A DNA stretch of 53,403 bases from an uncultured bacterium (lineage in GTDB: Bacteria; Patescibacteriota; Gracilibacteria; Absconditabacterales; Absconditicoccaceae): contig CAMVNA010000004.1 in NCBI GenBank assembly GCA_947168725.1, positions 74,110 to 127,512 of the forward strand, read 5' to 3'. The translations under genes and the position numbers were made by a program. The notes below the pieces were generated by a model that saw only the letters and a list, made by a program, of their open reading frames with translations, had not been told where the DNA came from and ran no database searches. This document shows positions 31,223 through 41,085 of the stretch, piece by piece. Positions within the stretch are counted from its first letter, which is position 1; each line of letters opens with the position of its first letter.

Positions 31223-31762
31223 ATGAATTTAGAAAAGCTCTTTTGAAGTAAAACCAAGGTAGATATACTCAAATACTTAGTTTTCCGCAGACAATGAGTT
31301 TCTATGAGAGCATTAGAAAGTGAAATCTGATGGACTTTCCCTGCTATCAAAAAACAAATTGATTCTTTGGAAGAATCTTGAGTTTTAGATATTCAAAAAG
31401 AAAATTCAGGTTTTTCTATTTCAATAAAAAAAGAATACTTCGATTTATTCAAAGAAATATTTTTCACCGCATTAAAATCCAACTTAACTAACTTATTCGA
31501 CACATACTCAGTCATGATAAATAAATATTTTTTGTGAAAAATCTTCTGAATTCCACTAGATATGGATATTGTGATAATTTACCAACATATGGAGAAGCCC
31601 CAAATAGACGAATTAAAAAGCTGAATCGCTAACTTATTTAGAGAATTTTTTATTGAGAACGCTTCCGTTGTATTCATGTCTGCAGAAGAACGAGAAAAGA
31701 GGTACAGACTAGCAGATAAATTTGTTCTCCAAGTTATAAGATATTTCCCCGACATAAAATAA
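31223..31762 (+). CDS. winged-helix transcriptional regulator-like protein
   Basis: A 179-residue protein whose first 70 residues form a winged helix: KTKVDILKYLVFRRQG, then MRALESEIGWTFPAIKKQID (recognition helix) and LEESGVLDIQKENSGFSI (wing), as in small ArsR/MarR-like regulators. The second half (VDIVIIYQHMEKPQIDELK, then FFIENASVVFMSAEE) resembles a nucleotidyltransferase-type or effector domain, but no active-site motif is clear. It precedes galE by 75 bases, divergent from the TPR gene. It is a plausible local regulator, but its targets are unknown. Confidence 0.65.
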
Positions 31763-31837
31763 TAGTTGAATACATCCAATAAATAGATATCATTAAATTC
31801 TAAGTAGTTATACAGAATTTTATTTTCTACATATTTC

Positions 31838-32899
31838 ATGGCACAGAAAAAAAAGATCTTAATCACTTGAGGACTAGGATATATCGGTTCTCACACAACC
31901 ACAGTTTTTATTGAAAATTGATATGATGTTATCATCGTTGATAATCTATCAAATTCTCATGAATCTGCATTAGAAGGCATAAAAGCCATTACATGAAAAA
32001 CTCCGAAATTCTACGAATTAGACCTCAGAAATTATTCAGATTTGGATTCGATATTTGAAAAACACGGAAATGATATTGCTCTCGTTATCCATTTTGCAGC
32101 TAAAAAAGCTGTGTGAGAAAGCTGTCAAGATCCTTTCTTATATTATGATCACAACATTCTAGGAACAATAAATTTATTGAAAGTGATGAACAAACATCAC
32201 ATTAATCAGATTATATTTTCGAGTAGTGCTACTGTATATGATGCAGAAAATTTACTCCCTCCTTTTAGTGAAACAGACAAAACCAAAACCACTAATCCGT
32301 ATTGAACAACAAAACTTATAATCGAGAATCTGCTCCGCGATATGGTAATGCAAAAATGATTTTCTGCAATTGCTCTCAGATATTTCAATCCCATCTGAGC
32401 TCATTCATCTCATATTTTATGAGAAAATCCAAAATGAATTCCAACAAATTTGCTGCCATTTTTGCTAAAAGTAGCTAAATGAGAGATAGAAAAATTGAAT
32501 GTGTTCTGAAATGATTATGACACAGAAGACTGAACTTGTATTAAAGATTATATCCATGTAATGGATGTTGCTGAAGCACATTATGCCGCTGCAAAATATC
32601 TATTCGATAGAATAGAAATCAATGAAACAAGTGAAATGTATACAGCAAATCCTACGTTTGAAATATGCAATATTTGAACATGATATTGAAAATCTGTAAC
32701 AGAAATGATATGAATCGTAGAAACAATAGTTGATAAAAAAATTCCTTATGAAATAGTGGCAAGAAGACCATGAGATGTTGCCGTATCCTTAGCTAATCCA
32801 ATAAAAGCTAAACAACTCTTAAATCGAGAAGCCACAAGAACAGTTGTTCAATGAGTGGAAGATGCATGGTGATACTTGAATAACGAAAAGAGAAAGTAA
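31838..32899 (+). CDS. galE: UDP-glucose 4-epimerase
   Basis: NAD-dependent epimerase interconverting UDP-glucose and UDP-galactose (or the GlcNAc/GalNAc forms) for surface glycans. The 353-residue extended SDR has ITGGLGYIGSH (NAD loop, residues about 10-20), VDNLSNS, HFAAKKAVGES, IFSSSATVY and the catalytic Tyr/Lys in NPYGTTKL. RYFNPIGAH and IKDYIHVMDVAEAH follow, as in GalE. TGA encodes glycines at GTG-type loops and at YGTTK. A terminator follows. Together with the glycosyltransferase at 40201 it suggests surface polysaccharide synthesis. Confidence 0.93.
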
Positions 32900-32920
32900 A
32901 TATTATTCAACGATATAAAA

Positions 32921-32954
32921 AAATCCACAACCATTTAGGATTGTGGATTTTATC
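32921..32954. terminator. bidirectional terminator after galE
   Basis: Arms AAATCCACAA and TTGTGGATTT around a 10-base loop, flanked by A and T runs, between galE and a convergent gene. Confidence 0.85.
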
Positions 32955-32967
32955 TTAGAACTAATTT

Positions 32968-33579
32968 CTATTTTTCATTATGTAAATCATCAAATAGATG
33001 TGTAACCTGTCTTGTCCTTTGAGGTTCAGACTTTGGATGATTTTCTTCTACTATATTTACAATTCTAGTTTTTCTATTCGACTTATTTGAAATTTTTCGA
33101 AGAGATATAAAGCTCCAAACCAATCATCACAATAACAATAACCCATCGATAGCTACTCGTCCACTTAATAACGAAATTTTCTGAGTTACTCCACTTTCTA
33201 AAGCAATACCAGCTCAATCCAATACTCACATAAATACACTAGCTATAATCCATAATAATAAGAAATCCACCAATGGTTCATCTTCACGTAATGCACACAA
33301 TTTAGTAATCCAACCTTTGAAAGATATGCTCAAATTCCATAAGAACAATCCTACCATTGCAATCAACATTACAAATCCAGATTTAAATAACATTCCAGAA
33401 AGCAAAAATCTAACTCCACTTCCATTTGCATTCACTACAGGAAACAAAAATAAGAAAAAAGTCAAAACACATAGATAAAGCACAAACCACTTTTTTGTAT
33501 TTTTATAATTAGCAAATCTTATATACAACTTTGAACAAAAATTCTTAACTTTCTTAAAATAATCCTTAGTTTTTTTCAT
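32968..33579 (-). CDS. integral membrane protein of unknown function
   Basis: A 203-residue protein with four hydrophobic segments: about residues 31-49 (WFVLYLCVLTFFLFLFPVV), 60-80 (MLFKSGFVMLIAMVGLFLW), 103-120 (VDFLLLWIIASVFMGVL) and 140-155. Its N-terminus is strongly basic, and it has a polar C-terminal tail ending FDDLHNEK. No charged residue pattern points to a transporter family. TGA encodes several glycines in the third and fourth segments. It is transcribed alone toward the galE terminator. Confidence 0.7.
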
Positions 33580-33806
33580 AATTAAATTAATTAAAAAATA
33601 AAATTAACAAACTAACATCAAACTAATATCAAGATATAAATATTTTTTAATTTATCAAGTGAATATTAAAGAAAATACGATAAAAAATTCTGACTTAAAA
33701 AAATAAAGGATTAAATCCTTTAATTAACCTTAAGAACTTCAAACCACCGATGAACCCAGTTCTTTACACCATTCTGAGAGATTTGTCTCAAAAAAGTACT
33801 CTTACT
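33580..33806. other. intergenic region with hairpins downstream of tRNA-Leu
   Basis: About 227 bases with no gene. On the minus strand it holds, after the tRNA, an AAGAACT/AGTTCTT stem with a 20-base loop (33728-33763), a GAGA-rich short stem, and an AAAGGATT/AATCCTTT inverted repeat (33704-33722). These may terminate or process the tRNA transcript. Confidence 0.4.
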
Positions 33807-33890
33807 TACCAGGGATGGGACTCGAACCCACACGACCGTGAAGTCACCAGATTTTGAGTCTAGCATGTCTACCAATTCCATCACCCTGGC
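33807..33890 (-). tRNA. tRNA-Leu (anticodon CAA)
   Basis: An 84-base class II tRNA. Acceptor GCCAGGG pairs with CCCTGGT (one G:U pair), the D-arm contains AATTGGTAGAC, the anticodon stem CTAGA/TCTGG encloses the loop CTCAAAA with anticodon CAA, a long variable arm follows, and the T-arm has GGTTCGAGTCC. It reads UUG leucine codons. The CCA end is not encoded. It is the only tRNA gene I can find in the window, and the glycine tRNA reading UGA is not here. Confidence 0.93.
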
Positions 33891-33938
33891 ATACTTGTAA
33901 GCTTCTTATAATTTTTTGCTCAACAATTTCAACTTGTT

Positions 33939-34751
33939 TTAAACCTCTTCAATATTTACTTCCACAGTTTTCCCCCTTTGCATCAGCCACATCAATTGCT
34001 TATTCCTAGTCAAAAATTTTAAAGGCTGATTTATCCAAACATTAACTCAATAATTTCAATTAGACTTTCCCACTAATTTTGTAAAACATTCCTCAACAAC
34101 AGAAAAATCATGAAATCTAATCTTGTGAAAATTAAAAAATGATTTTATCGCTCTCTGCATACAAAAATAATGATAATGCATAGGCAAAATTGTATCCACA
34201 TATGCATCCTTGAAATAACGCAAATCATTTTTCATCGTACGAATCAAATACGGATTATGTACTCATAAATTATTTATATTTGCCGTCCATGAACTAGCTG
34301 ATTTTACTCGATAAATAAACGGATGTCTAAATTTCTTAATTGATTTTTGTTCATTTGTTGGCTCATAGTTCTTTTCTTCTTTTTCGAAGAATTTTTGGAT
34401 ACTTGAAGAAGATCAAAAATCTGACAAAATTCAGATTTTACCCACTAATGAATGTTTGAATGCATATTCCTGTAAATATGTTTTAAACAATGGTAAAATT
34501 TTAAATCAAAGTTTCTTATCTGAATATTTAAAAGCTAATTCATAAACTGGATCAAGAATAATTACTTCAGCTCATTTTTTAATCAAAAACTCTCCTGCTT
34601 TCTTGATGCAATCTAAGGCATAATCCAAAGATTTTTCTCAATATGGAAAATTAGTCTGATCACAATAAATCAAATATTCATTATCGTAACGTGTCAAAAA
34701 TTGAAATAATGAAAGAGTATCTACTCCTGAACTAACTATCCCTATTTTCAT
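33939..34751 (-). CDS. glutamate-racemase-like protein without catalytic cysteines
   Basis: A 270-residue protein whose first 75 residues align by eye with MurI: MKIGIVSSGVDTLSLFQFL matches the IFDSGLGGLS start, then YCDQTNFPYGEKSLDYAL and LIKKGAEVIILDP. At the positions of the two catalytic cysteines (ACNTAT and GCTHYPFL) it has LDPVYE and PMHYHYF. The aspartate of FDSG is serine. Racemase chemistry is therefore unlikely, and it may have become a binding or regulatory protein. An active murI lies at 14736. Its start overlaps the end of the upstream gene by 10 bases, so translation is coupled. Confidence 0.6.
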
Positions 34752-35335
34752 TCTATTTCCTTCTTTAAGTAAAAATAAGAAGAAAGCACTTCTACAATAT
34801 TATCCAACTTTTTTGCTCCCAAAATATGTTTCACATTTCACATTTGTTGCTCCAATTGAGCAAGTTTCAAAGAATAATTTGATGTTCTCAATTCTGGTTT
34901 TTGATTTATTAATATATAATATTGCACTTCCAAATCTGAATAATAATTTTTCATTGGTTTCTGCATCATATTATAATACTTATCAAATAACAATCATTCA
35001 AATTTATCCATCGCCATCTTTATCTGACTTCTATAATTCACCAATTGAATAAATTCCGACTTTTTTTCTTCTAAAATCTCTTTCCGATAATACACATCAT
35101 CTCACTGGTTTATATATGAACGAATTGCCGAGATTTCACTATATTTTTTCATAGCCAATTGATACAATGTATTCAAATAAGTCTGACATTTTACAGTTCA
35201 TCACCCATTTTTAAGAAAAACTATTACATTTTCATTTTCTAAATTACAATATACTACATTCTCCAAATATCAAAAAGTCTGACTAGACAATAAAGTCATA
35301 ACTACCAACAACACAAATATCCAAAGTTTACGCAT
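34742..35335 (-). CDS. secreted helical protein, hypothetical
   Basis: A 197-residue protein with a signal peptide (MRKLWIFVLLVVMTLLSSQ, cleavage perhaps after TFG near residue 22). The mature part is rich in Tyr, Asn and Gln with long predicted helices, and has two cysteines (residues about 30 and 50). No known domain. The last codons overlap the start of the racemase-like gene, so the two are co-translated and may act in one surface process; this is inference. Confidence 0.65.
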
Positions 35336-35407
35336 TCATTTCACCTCAAATAAAAATATCCAACAACCTGATTTATAATAAATTATTTATAAAAATCAAA
35401 TAATGGA

Positions 35408-36421
35408 CTAATTCTGAAGTAACACTTTTTTCATTGTAAAAAAATAACTTTCAGGCTGAACATTACCGCTTTTTATACCATAATCTATATCTACGATACT
35501 TTTGAATAAAGACTGAATCAGATCTCTTTTTTCCTTTAGAAGTGATAATTTTTTTGTTATATTCATAATTGCTCGCGGATTTTGTTTTAGTTCACTTGCT
35601 ATTTGTTTTGAATCTGTAATTCAGTGGTCAGCATAGTCGAGTACAAATAGATAATTTCTAAGTCCCCATGCGAATGAACCATTTACTGCATTGCGGTCTA
35701 GTCAATCATCCTGTAGTCATTGAACAAATTTAATGGCTAATTTTGTATCAGTTAAAGCCAAATCTAAAAGCTGAAAAATATCCTCTTCTATCATTCCAAA
35801 GCATACTTCATCTACCACCTTTGACGTAATTTCATCATTATAATATTTCTTTCGATATCTTAATTTATCTATTTCTGATTCTAAACGGAACTGATCATTT
35901 CAAACCTTATGAATCAAAGCCTGAATAACTTTTGAATCCAGATTTAAATCTTTTGAAGTTTCTTTCACAAAATCAGGCAATTCACGCTCAGATAATGGAG
36001 CGAATGTTTTTATAAGTTTCTGAGATGAATTATCTTTATCCAATTTATCAAATCGCTTATAAAAGCGACCACGCTTATCGGGTTTATATGATACACAAAT
36101 CAAAAGGACTTCACCAGGAAGCGGATAATTCATAATATCTTCAGCTAATTTTTCTATTTCATCAGCTTTGATTGCATTAGATTTTTCTGTATCTAATGGA
36201 ACTCCATAAAGAATAACTAATTTATTAGTAACGAAAAATCCTCCACTAAAAATAGTTTGTTTTATCTGCCCATAATCTCGATTTTCACGATTAAACGAAA
36301 AAACACTGTCTATCCCATTTTTTTCAGCAAACATATCTTTCCATCTTTTAAGTTCTTTATTTAATGTATAAACATTCTCTCACGTAAAAAGATAGATTTT
36401 CTTTGGAGTATTTTCTGTCAT
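35408..36421 (-). CDS. holA: DNA polymerase III delta subunit (clamp loader)
   Basis: Opens the beta sliding clamp as part of the clamp loader. The 337-residue protein has the family's usual length and layout: IYLFTGENVYTLNKELKRWK at the N-terminus, LVILYGVPLD near residue 70, LLICVSYKPDKRGRFYKRF, the ERELPDFVKETSKDLNL segment and a C-terminal domain with RLESEIDKLRYRK, IFQLLDLALTDTK and NPRAIMNITKK. The family is divergent, and the call rests on this order and spacing. It sits upstream of the secreted helical protein gene. Confidence 0.82.
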
Positions 36422-36487
36422 TCAAACAAAAACTGAAAATAAAAATTTGATTTATTTGTTTTATTTTTTTATCAAAAATTTTCAATA

Positions 36488-37267
36488 TTACTCCCATTCA
36501 GTAATTCCACTCATCATTTCATATCATTTTTCTGTAATCAAGAGCATATACTCCCACTGACATCATAAATCTCCATGTTTAGTATACATTCACTCATCTC
36601 CATATTCCATAAAGAAATCATCACTCATTACAGCTGTGATTGGTTCAAAACAAAGAACCATTCATGGTTTAAAGAATTGTTTTTTCATATCCGGATGACC
36701 ATAATTAAAAACATATGGCCTTTCATGAACTGCACTTCCACATCCATGCCCAGTCAAATCTTTTAAGACTTTGAATCCCGCATTACGAACAATAGTTGAT
36801 ACTGTATTCCCATAATCATACATAGATTTTCATGGCTGGATAGTTGCTATTCAATTATCTAGTGCATTTTTTGTGACAGTAATTAATTCATGAGCTAAAG
36901 GATTAGCAAATTCTCATCAAATCAATACAGAAATTGCTGAATCAGAATATCATTTTTCATAAATCACTCATGCATCGATTTTGAGCAAATCTCCATTTTT
37001 GAGAATATATTCATTTGGAATTCAGTGAACTACACAATTATTTACGGATAAACACAAATTCGTAGGATATCCATCGTATCACTTAAATGCTCATCTTAAA
37101 TGATGCTGCTGAATAAAGTGTTCTGCTATAAATTCAAGCTCTATTAAAGCAACTCATGCTTGAGCTTTTTCTCTAAGAATTAACAACATTTCATTTAAAT
37201 ATTTTCAGCTTTCTTTTATATTTTCTATCTGTTTTGGAGTTTTGATTGCTCATTCAACTATTTTCAT
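36488..37267 (-). CDS. map: methionine aminopeptidase, type I
   Basis: Removes the initiator methionine from new proteins. The 259-residue protein has all five metal ligands: KIDAG and YSDSA aspartates (residues about 93 and 104), the histidine in TGHGCGSAVHERPYV, FEPI glutamate, and the last glutamate in CQWEYMLLIT. The EFIAEHFI and NNCVVHGIP segments with catalytic histidine are also present. The KEGDxxKID motif of other MAPs is KNGDLLKID. It lies next to holA on the same strand. Confidence 0.95.
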
Positions 37268-37422
37268 ATTACTCAATAATTAATAAAAATTTTGATTAAA
37301 AATTACGCTTTTATATTACAAATTCAATATAGAATTTATTAAAACATTTCTAATGTGATAATTTATTATAATAACTTTAAAAGTAAGACACTAGTCAACA
37401 AATCAGATAAATACAAAAAGCA

Positions 37423-37472
37423 TTGACAATAACGACGATATATGTATATACAATTAACTTTTAATGTATAAT
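37423..37472 (+). promoter_or_regulatory. promoter region of the DUF5662-like gene
   Basis: TTGACA at 37423-37428 has TATATA 16 bases downstream (37445-37450). A second TATAAT at 37467-37472 lies only 5 bases before the ATG, which would give a leaderless mRNA if used. Confidence 0.45.
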
Positions 37473-37477
37473 ATGCT

Positions 37478-37957
37478 ATGCGAAAATATCCAGAAAATAC
37501 AAACAACATAGAATATACACAAGAAAAGTGTATAGAAATAACAAGACAACATAGAAGATTTGTTATGGATATCATGGATATTTTTTATTATAAATTAAAA
37601 GTTTTATGAAAAAATCACGATAAAGATAAAGAAACTCCAAAAAATTTAAAAAAATATACATATTTATTGAATCATCCTAATGAAAAAGAGATAAATCGTG
37701 AACGAAAAAGAATACACAATCACAACAATACTCATCATGTAGAATGATTTTTGGAATGCGATGAACCTAAACTACAACATTTAATCGAAATGGTCTGCGA
37801 TAATGTAGCAACAGCCATAGCAAGAGATGCAAAATATGAAGACATTTTTGAAGAAAATAAGGAACGATATATTAAAAAATGATTACCAGAAAAATTAGCC
37901 ATAATTTGTACGAATACATTCATTGATTTATGGAATACTGTACATGATAATAAATAA
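37478..37957 (+). CDS. DUF5662-like protein
   Basis: A 159-residue soluble protein rich in His, Asn and Lys. The spacing NHDKDK (near residue 46), HNHNNTHHVE (about 81-90) and LIEMVCDNVAT (about 102-112) resembles the DUF5662 family, in which H-D, N-x-H-H and E-M-I-C-D motifs probably bind a metal as in HD-type hydrolases. This match is by eye and tentative. Only a few glycines are present, and three are TGA. No neighbour shares its strand nearby. Confidence 0.5.
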
Positions 37958-38219
37958 AAATACTTCTCTCTCTTCCTTCAAGATAATTTCTATAATCATA
38001 AAATTTCACTCAAAAACTTATCAAATTTCTTCAATTGCAAACCGACAGTTATCAAATCTTACTCAAAATCACATAAAGTAAATATTAAAAAAGTTAGATT
38101 CTCAAAACGTAAGATGATTGAAACTCAAAATTATAAAAATTTTTGCATATTTTTTATTTTAGGAATATAATTACATCGTCAAACAAAAATAAACTTTTTA
38201 TTTCTAATTTAATAATATC
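37958..38219 (+). other. AT-rich intergenic region, 262 bases
   Basis: The longest gap in the window between genes on the same strand. No open frame with glycine-TGA signature, no tRNA fold and no strong hairpin is visible. Confidence 0.4.
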
Positions 38220-38636
38220 ATGGAATCATCAAATTCAATCCTATCAAACGAAAAGCTATCCAATTTGATAGATAAAATTAATGAAACATGTAACGCTCTA
38301 ATCTCCGCTCTTGAAATAAATGCAGAATCTGTTGGAGGATATAGCTGATGAGTTGCTCATCAAATCAACACAGAATATATTGATATTCTAATCAAGAATA
38401 TTCTTAAAATTAAATATCACCTACTCCGCCTCGAAAAAGAATTAAATAATTGATTTGCTTCTTCTCAAGATGAATTAAAATACATCATCTGAGGACTATT
38501 AGATACAATTGATACAATTGATACAGTTTGTGCAAATGATGGATATCTTAGAAATCAATTTTCATTTGCTACTAATGAATTAAAAGATTTAATCACAAAA
38601 ATGTTAGATGAAATTACTATTCCAACAGCAGCTTAA
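38220..38636 (+). CDS. helical hypothetical protein, 138 residues
   Basis: A small soluble protein, largely helical by composition, with a glycine-rich turn (VGGYSGGVAHQ, residues about 39-49, with glycines from TGA and GGA). The second half contains a short internal DNA repeat, GATACAATT three times, giving IDTIDTID (residues about 95-102). It ends TIPTAA. It has no known domain. The preceding gap is long enough for its own promoter, and a hairpin terminator follows. Confidence 0.6.
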
Positions 38637-38675
38637 AAAAGCCTTCGTACAAAAGGAAATGAAATAAAAAGTCAC

Positions 38676-38713
38676 AAAAAAATCCAGCCTGTATTTCTTG
38701 TCTGGATTTTTCT
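38676..38713. terminator. bidirectional terminator
   Basis: Arms AAAAATCCAG and CTGGATTTTT around a 16-base loop, between the 138-residue orphan and the convergent serS. Confidence 0.8.
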
Positions 38714-38727
38714 TTTTACAATTTACA

Positions 38728-39960
38728 TTAACCGATAATATTTTTTCACATATATTCCTGTAAACATACAGGAACTTTTATTTTTCCATCAGCAGTCTGA
38801 TTACATTCAATAAGTGAAATCAGTATTCTTGGAGATGCTACAACTGTATTATTTAATGTATAGCAATATTTGATAGTTCCATCCTCTGCACGATAACGCA
38901 AATTTAATCTTCTAGCTTGGAAATCCAAGAATGATGTAGCAGAATGTGTTTCTCAATAACTATTCCTAGATGGCATCCAACATTCTATATCGTGCGAATT
39001 ATATTTTCCTAATGCTAAATCTCATGAACATAACTGTAATAAACGATATGGTAATCACAAATCTTCTACAAGTTCCATAGAATTTTGTAAAATCATTTCA
39101 TGAAATTGCTCCGACATTTTCACATCAGCAGGAAGGATAATTACTTGTTCCACTTTCATGAATTGGTGAACTCTATAAAGTCCAGATGTATCTTTCCCAT
39201 AACTTCATGCTTCACGACGATAACATGGACTCATTCCAACCATTTTTTTAGGCAAATCTGATTCATTCAATATTTCTCCGCTATAATATGAAGTTAGAGG
39301 AATTTCAGCTGTCGCAATCATCCACTGATCATCCCTTTCGAGCCAATAAGCATCTTCTTCTCCTCATGGGAAATATCCAGTTCAAACCAAACATTCTGGA
39401 TTTACCATATTAGGTACTTGAAATGGAGTAAATCCTTTCTTTACCATCTTTTTGAGAGCATGTTGTAAGATTGCTTGTTCGAGTAGCATTCCATCATTTT
39501 TGAGAAAATATGAACGTGCTCCAGCTAATTTAACTCATCTTTCTACATCCACCATATCATATTTTTTCATCAATGTCACGTGGTCCTGAACTGGGAAATC
39601 GAACTGTGGAATTTCTCAGACTCTTTTTACTTCTACATTTTCAGTATCATCCTTTCACTCTGGTACATTTGGTGAAATAAAATTAGGCATTTTCAATTGA
39701 TATTTTTTCAATTCATCCTGCAATGCAGTTTGCTGATTTTCTAGTTCTTGAATCTGACCTTTCAAAGCTTTTGCTCATTCATAGTCTTGCTGTGATGCTA
39801 AAGTCTTTTGTTGAAATTTCAGCTCATCAACTTTTTGTTGAATAGCTTTTCTTTCATCATCTTTGGATAAAATCATATCTACATCACAGTCACTATGCCT
39901 CTTAGCAAGAGCCTGTTTATATTCTTCTAAATTCTCACGAACTTTTTTCAAATCTAACAT
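38728..39960 (-). CDS. serS: seryl-tRNA synthetase
   Basis: Charges tRNA-Ser. The 410-residue class II synthetase starts MLDLKKVRENLEEYKQALAK, the long antiparallel coiled-coil arm (residues about 1-105) that holds the tRNA variable arm. The catalytic core has NPECLVGTGYFPGGEED, TAEIPLTSYYSGEIL and motif 2 CYRREAGSYGKDTSGLYR with the following HQFMKVEQ, and motif 3 GDLALG with the ARRLNLRYR region. Upstream in-frame residues exist, but the homology begins at MLDLKK. It is transcribed alone. Confidence 0.96.
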
Positions 39961-40141
39961 CTTAAAAAACAACAAAAATAAAAACAACTTAATATTTTAC
40001 AAAAAACTAATAACGTACTTTATACCTCCATATCACCATCTAATAAAGTCATTTCCACCATAACCACAAAATATATAAACATCAAATTTATATAAATTTC
40101 AAAAAGTAATGCAACAGCTTAACCTACTTTTCAATCGATGC

Positions 40142-40169
40142 TTGCATTGAATATACAAAACGATATAAT
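40142..40169 (+). promoter_or_regulatory. sigma70-type promoter of the glycosyltransferase gene
   Basis: TTGCAT (40142-40147) and TATAAT (40164-40169) with a 16-base spacer, placing transcription start about 25 bases before the ATG at 40201. Confidence 0.7.
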
Positions 40170-40200
40170 CAATACGGTTTTTTATTTAAACAACTTCATT

Positions 40201-41007
40201 ATGAAGTCTACTCTACAAAAAATCTCTACAACTGATTATGCAGAAACTAGTGACAATATAATTTCTGTATACAATGAACAGTGACATTGTGTAGTAAATT
40301 TCATTTATTTTTCACAACTTGTTTCTCAAAAAGTTTTTTCTTCTGCAAAAAAGAAAACTGAAAAAGAAAAAGAGTATAAAAAACTAATTCTAAAAGCAGA
40401 TTTTTTGTTGCCTGATGGAATTGCTTTACAAATATTTTATTATTGTGCTGTACTATTCTGAGTTGTAAAATCTGATAAAAAATGGATTCCAAATTTAAAT
40501 TGAACAGATTTTACTCCATATTTTTTGAACGATACAAAACAGAAATATTGAAGCCAGAGAATCAACATATTATTGTATTGATCTAAACCAAATGTCGTAG
40601 AAAAAGTAAAAGAAAATCTAAGTTTAAAATGATATAATGTAATATACAGTCAAGATGGATTCAGTGAATTTGACCGAGATAAAGCAGAAAAATCTTTAAA
40701 TGAATATGTAGATACCACAAATATCTTATTAGTCGCTCGCTCTACTCCAAAGATTCCTTTACAAGAACTGTGGACTTCTAGAAATTACCAAAAAATTCAA
40801 GACAATAAATTACTTGTAATGAATGTTTGATGACTATTCGATTTTATTGCATGAGTACAAAAACGTGCACCAAAAGTATTCCGTAAACTAAAATTAGAAC
40901 GATTACGAAGACTGTGTTCCCAGCCAAAAAGAAATTATAAAAAAGTAGTTAATTCTCTGATGATAATTCCATACATTTTTCGTTATTTAATATTGAAAAA
41001 AGATTAG
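40201..41007 (+). CDS. WecG/TagA/CpsF-family glycosyltransferase
   Basis: GT26-family glycosyltransferase that moves N-acetylmannosaminyl-type sugars onto lipid-linked acceptors in wall or capsule polymer synthesis. The 268-residue protein shows KADFLLPDGIALQIFY (the hallmark ADGxG region, residues about 63-78), LNGTDFTPYF, NVGGLFDFIAGVQKRAPKV and an RRLCSQPKR C-terminal tail that suits membrane association. In the first motif, LLPDGIALQI departs from the usual PDGxGVxW, but the second motif is standard. The specific sugar is unknown. Confidence 0.87.
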
Positions 41008-41085
41008 CTTTTCATAATTATATATACTATAAAAAAGTAAAAATCAGATTTTTCTATACTTTTATTTTCAATAATAGCAGGCATA

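Noticed and set aside
33704-33806. A second tRNA or a structured RNA downstream of tRNA-Leu
   Set aside because: Hairpins are visible, but no cloverleaf, T-arm or known RNA motif; more likely terminator or processing signals.
38505-38535. Tandem GATACAATT triplet as a microsatellite
   Set aside because: It lies inside a coding frame giving IDTIDTID, is short, and needs no special explanation.
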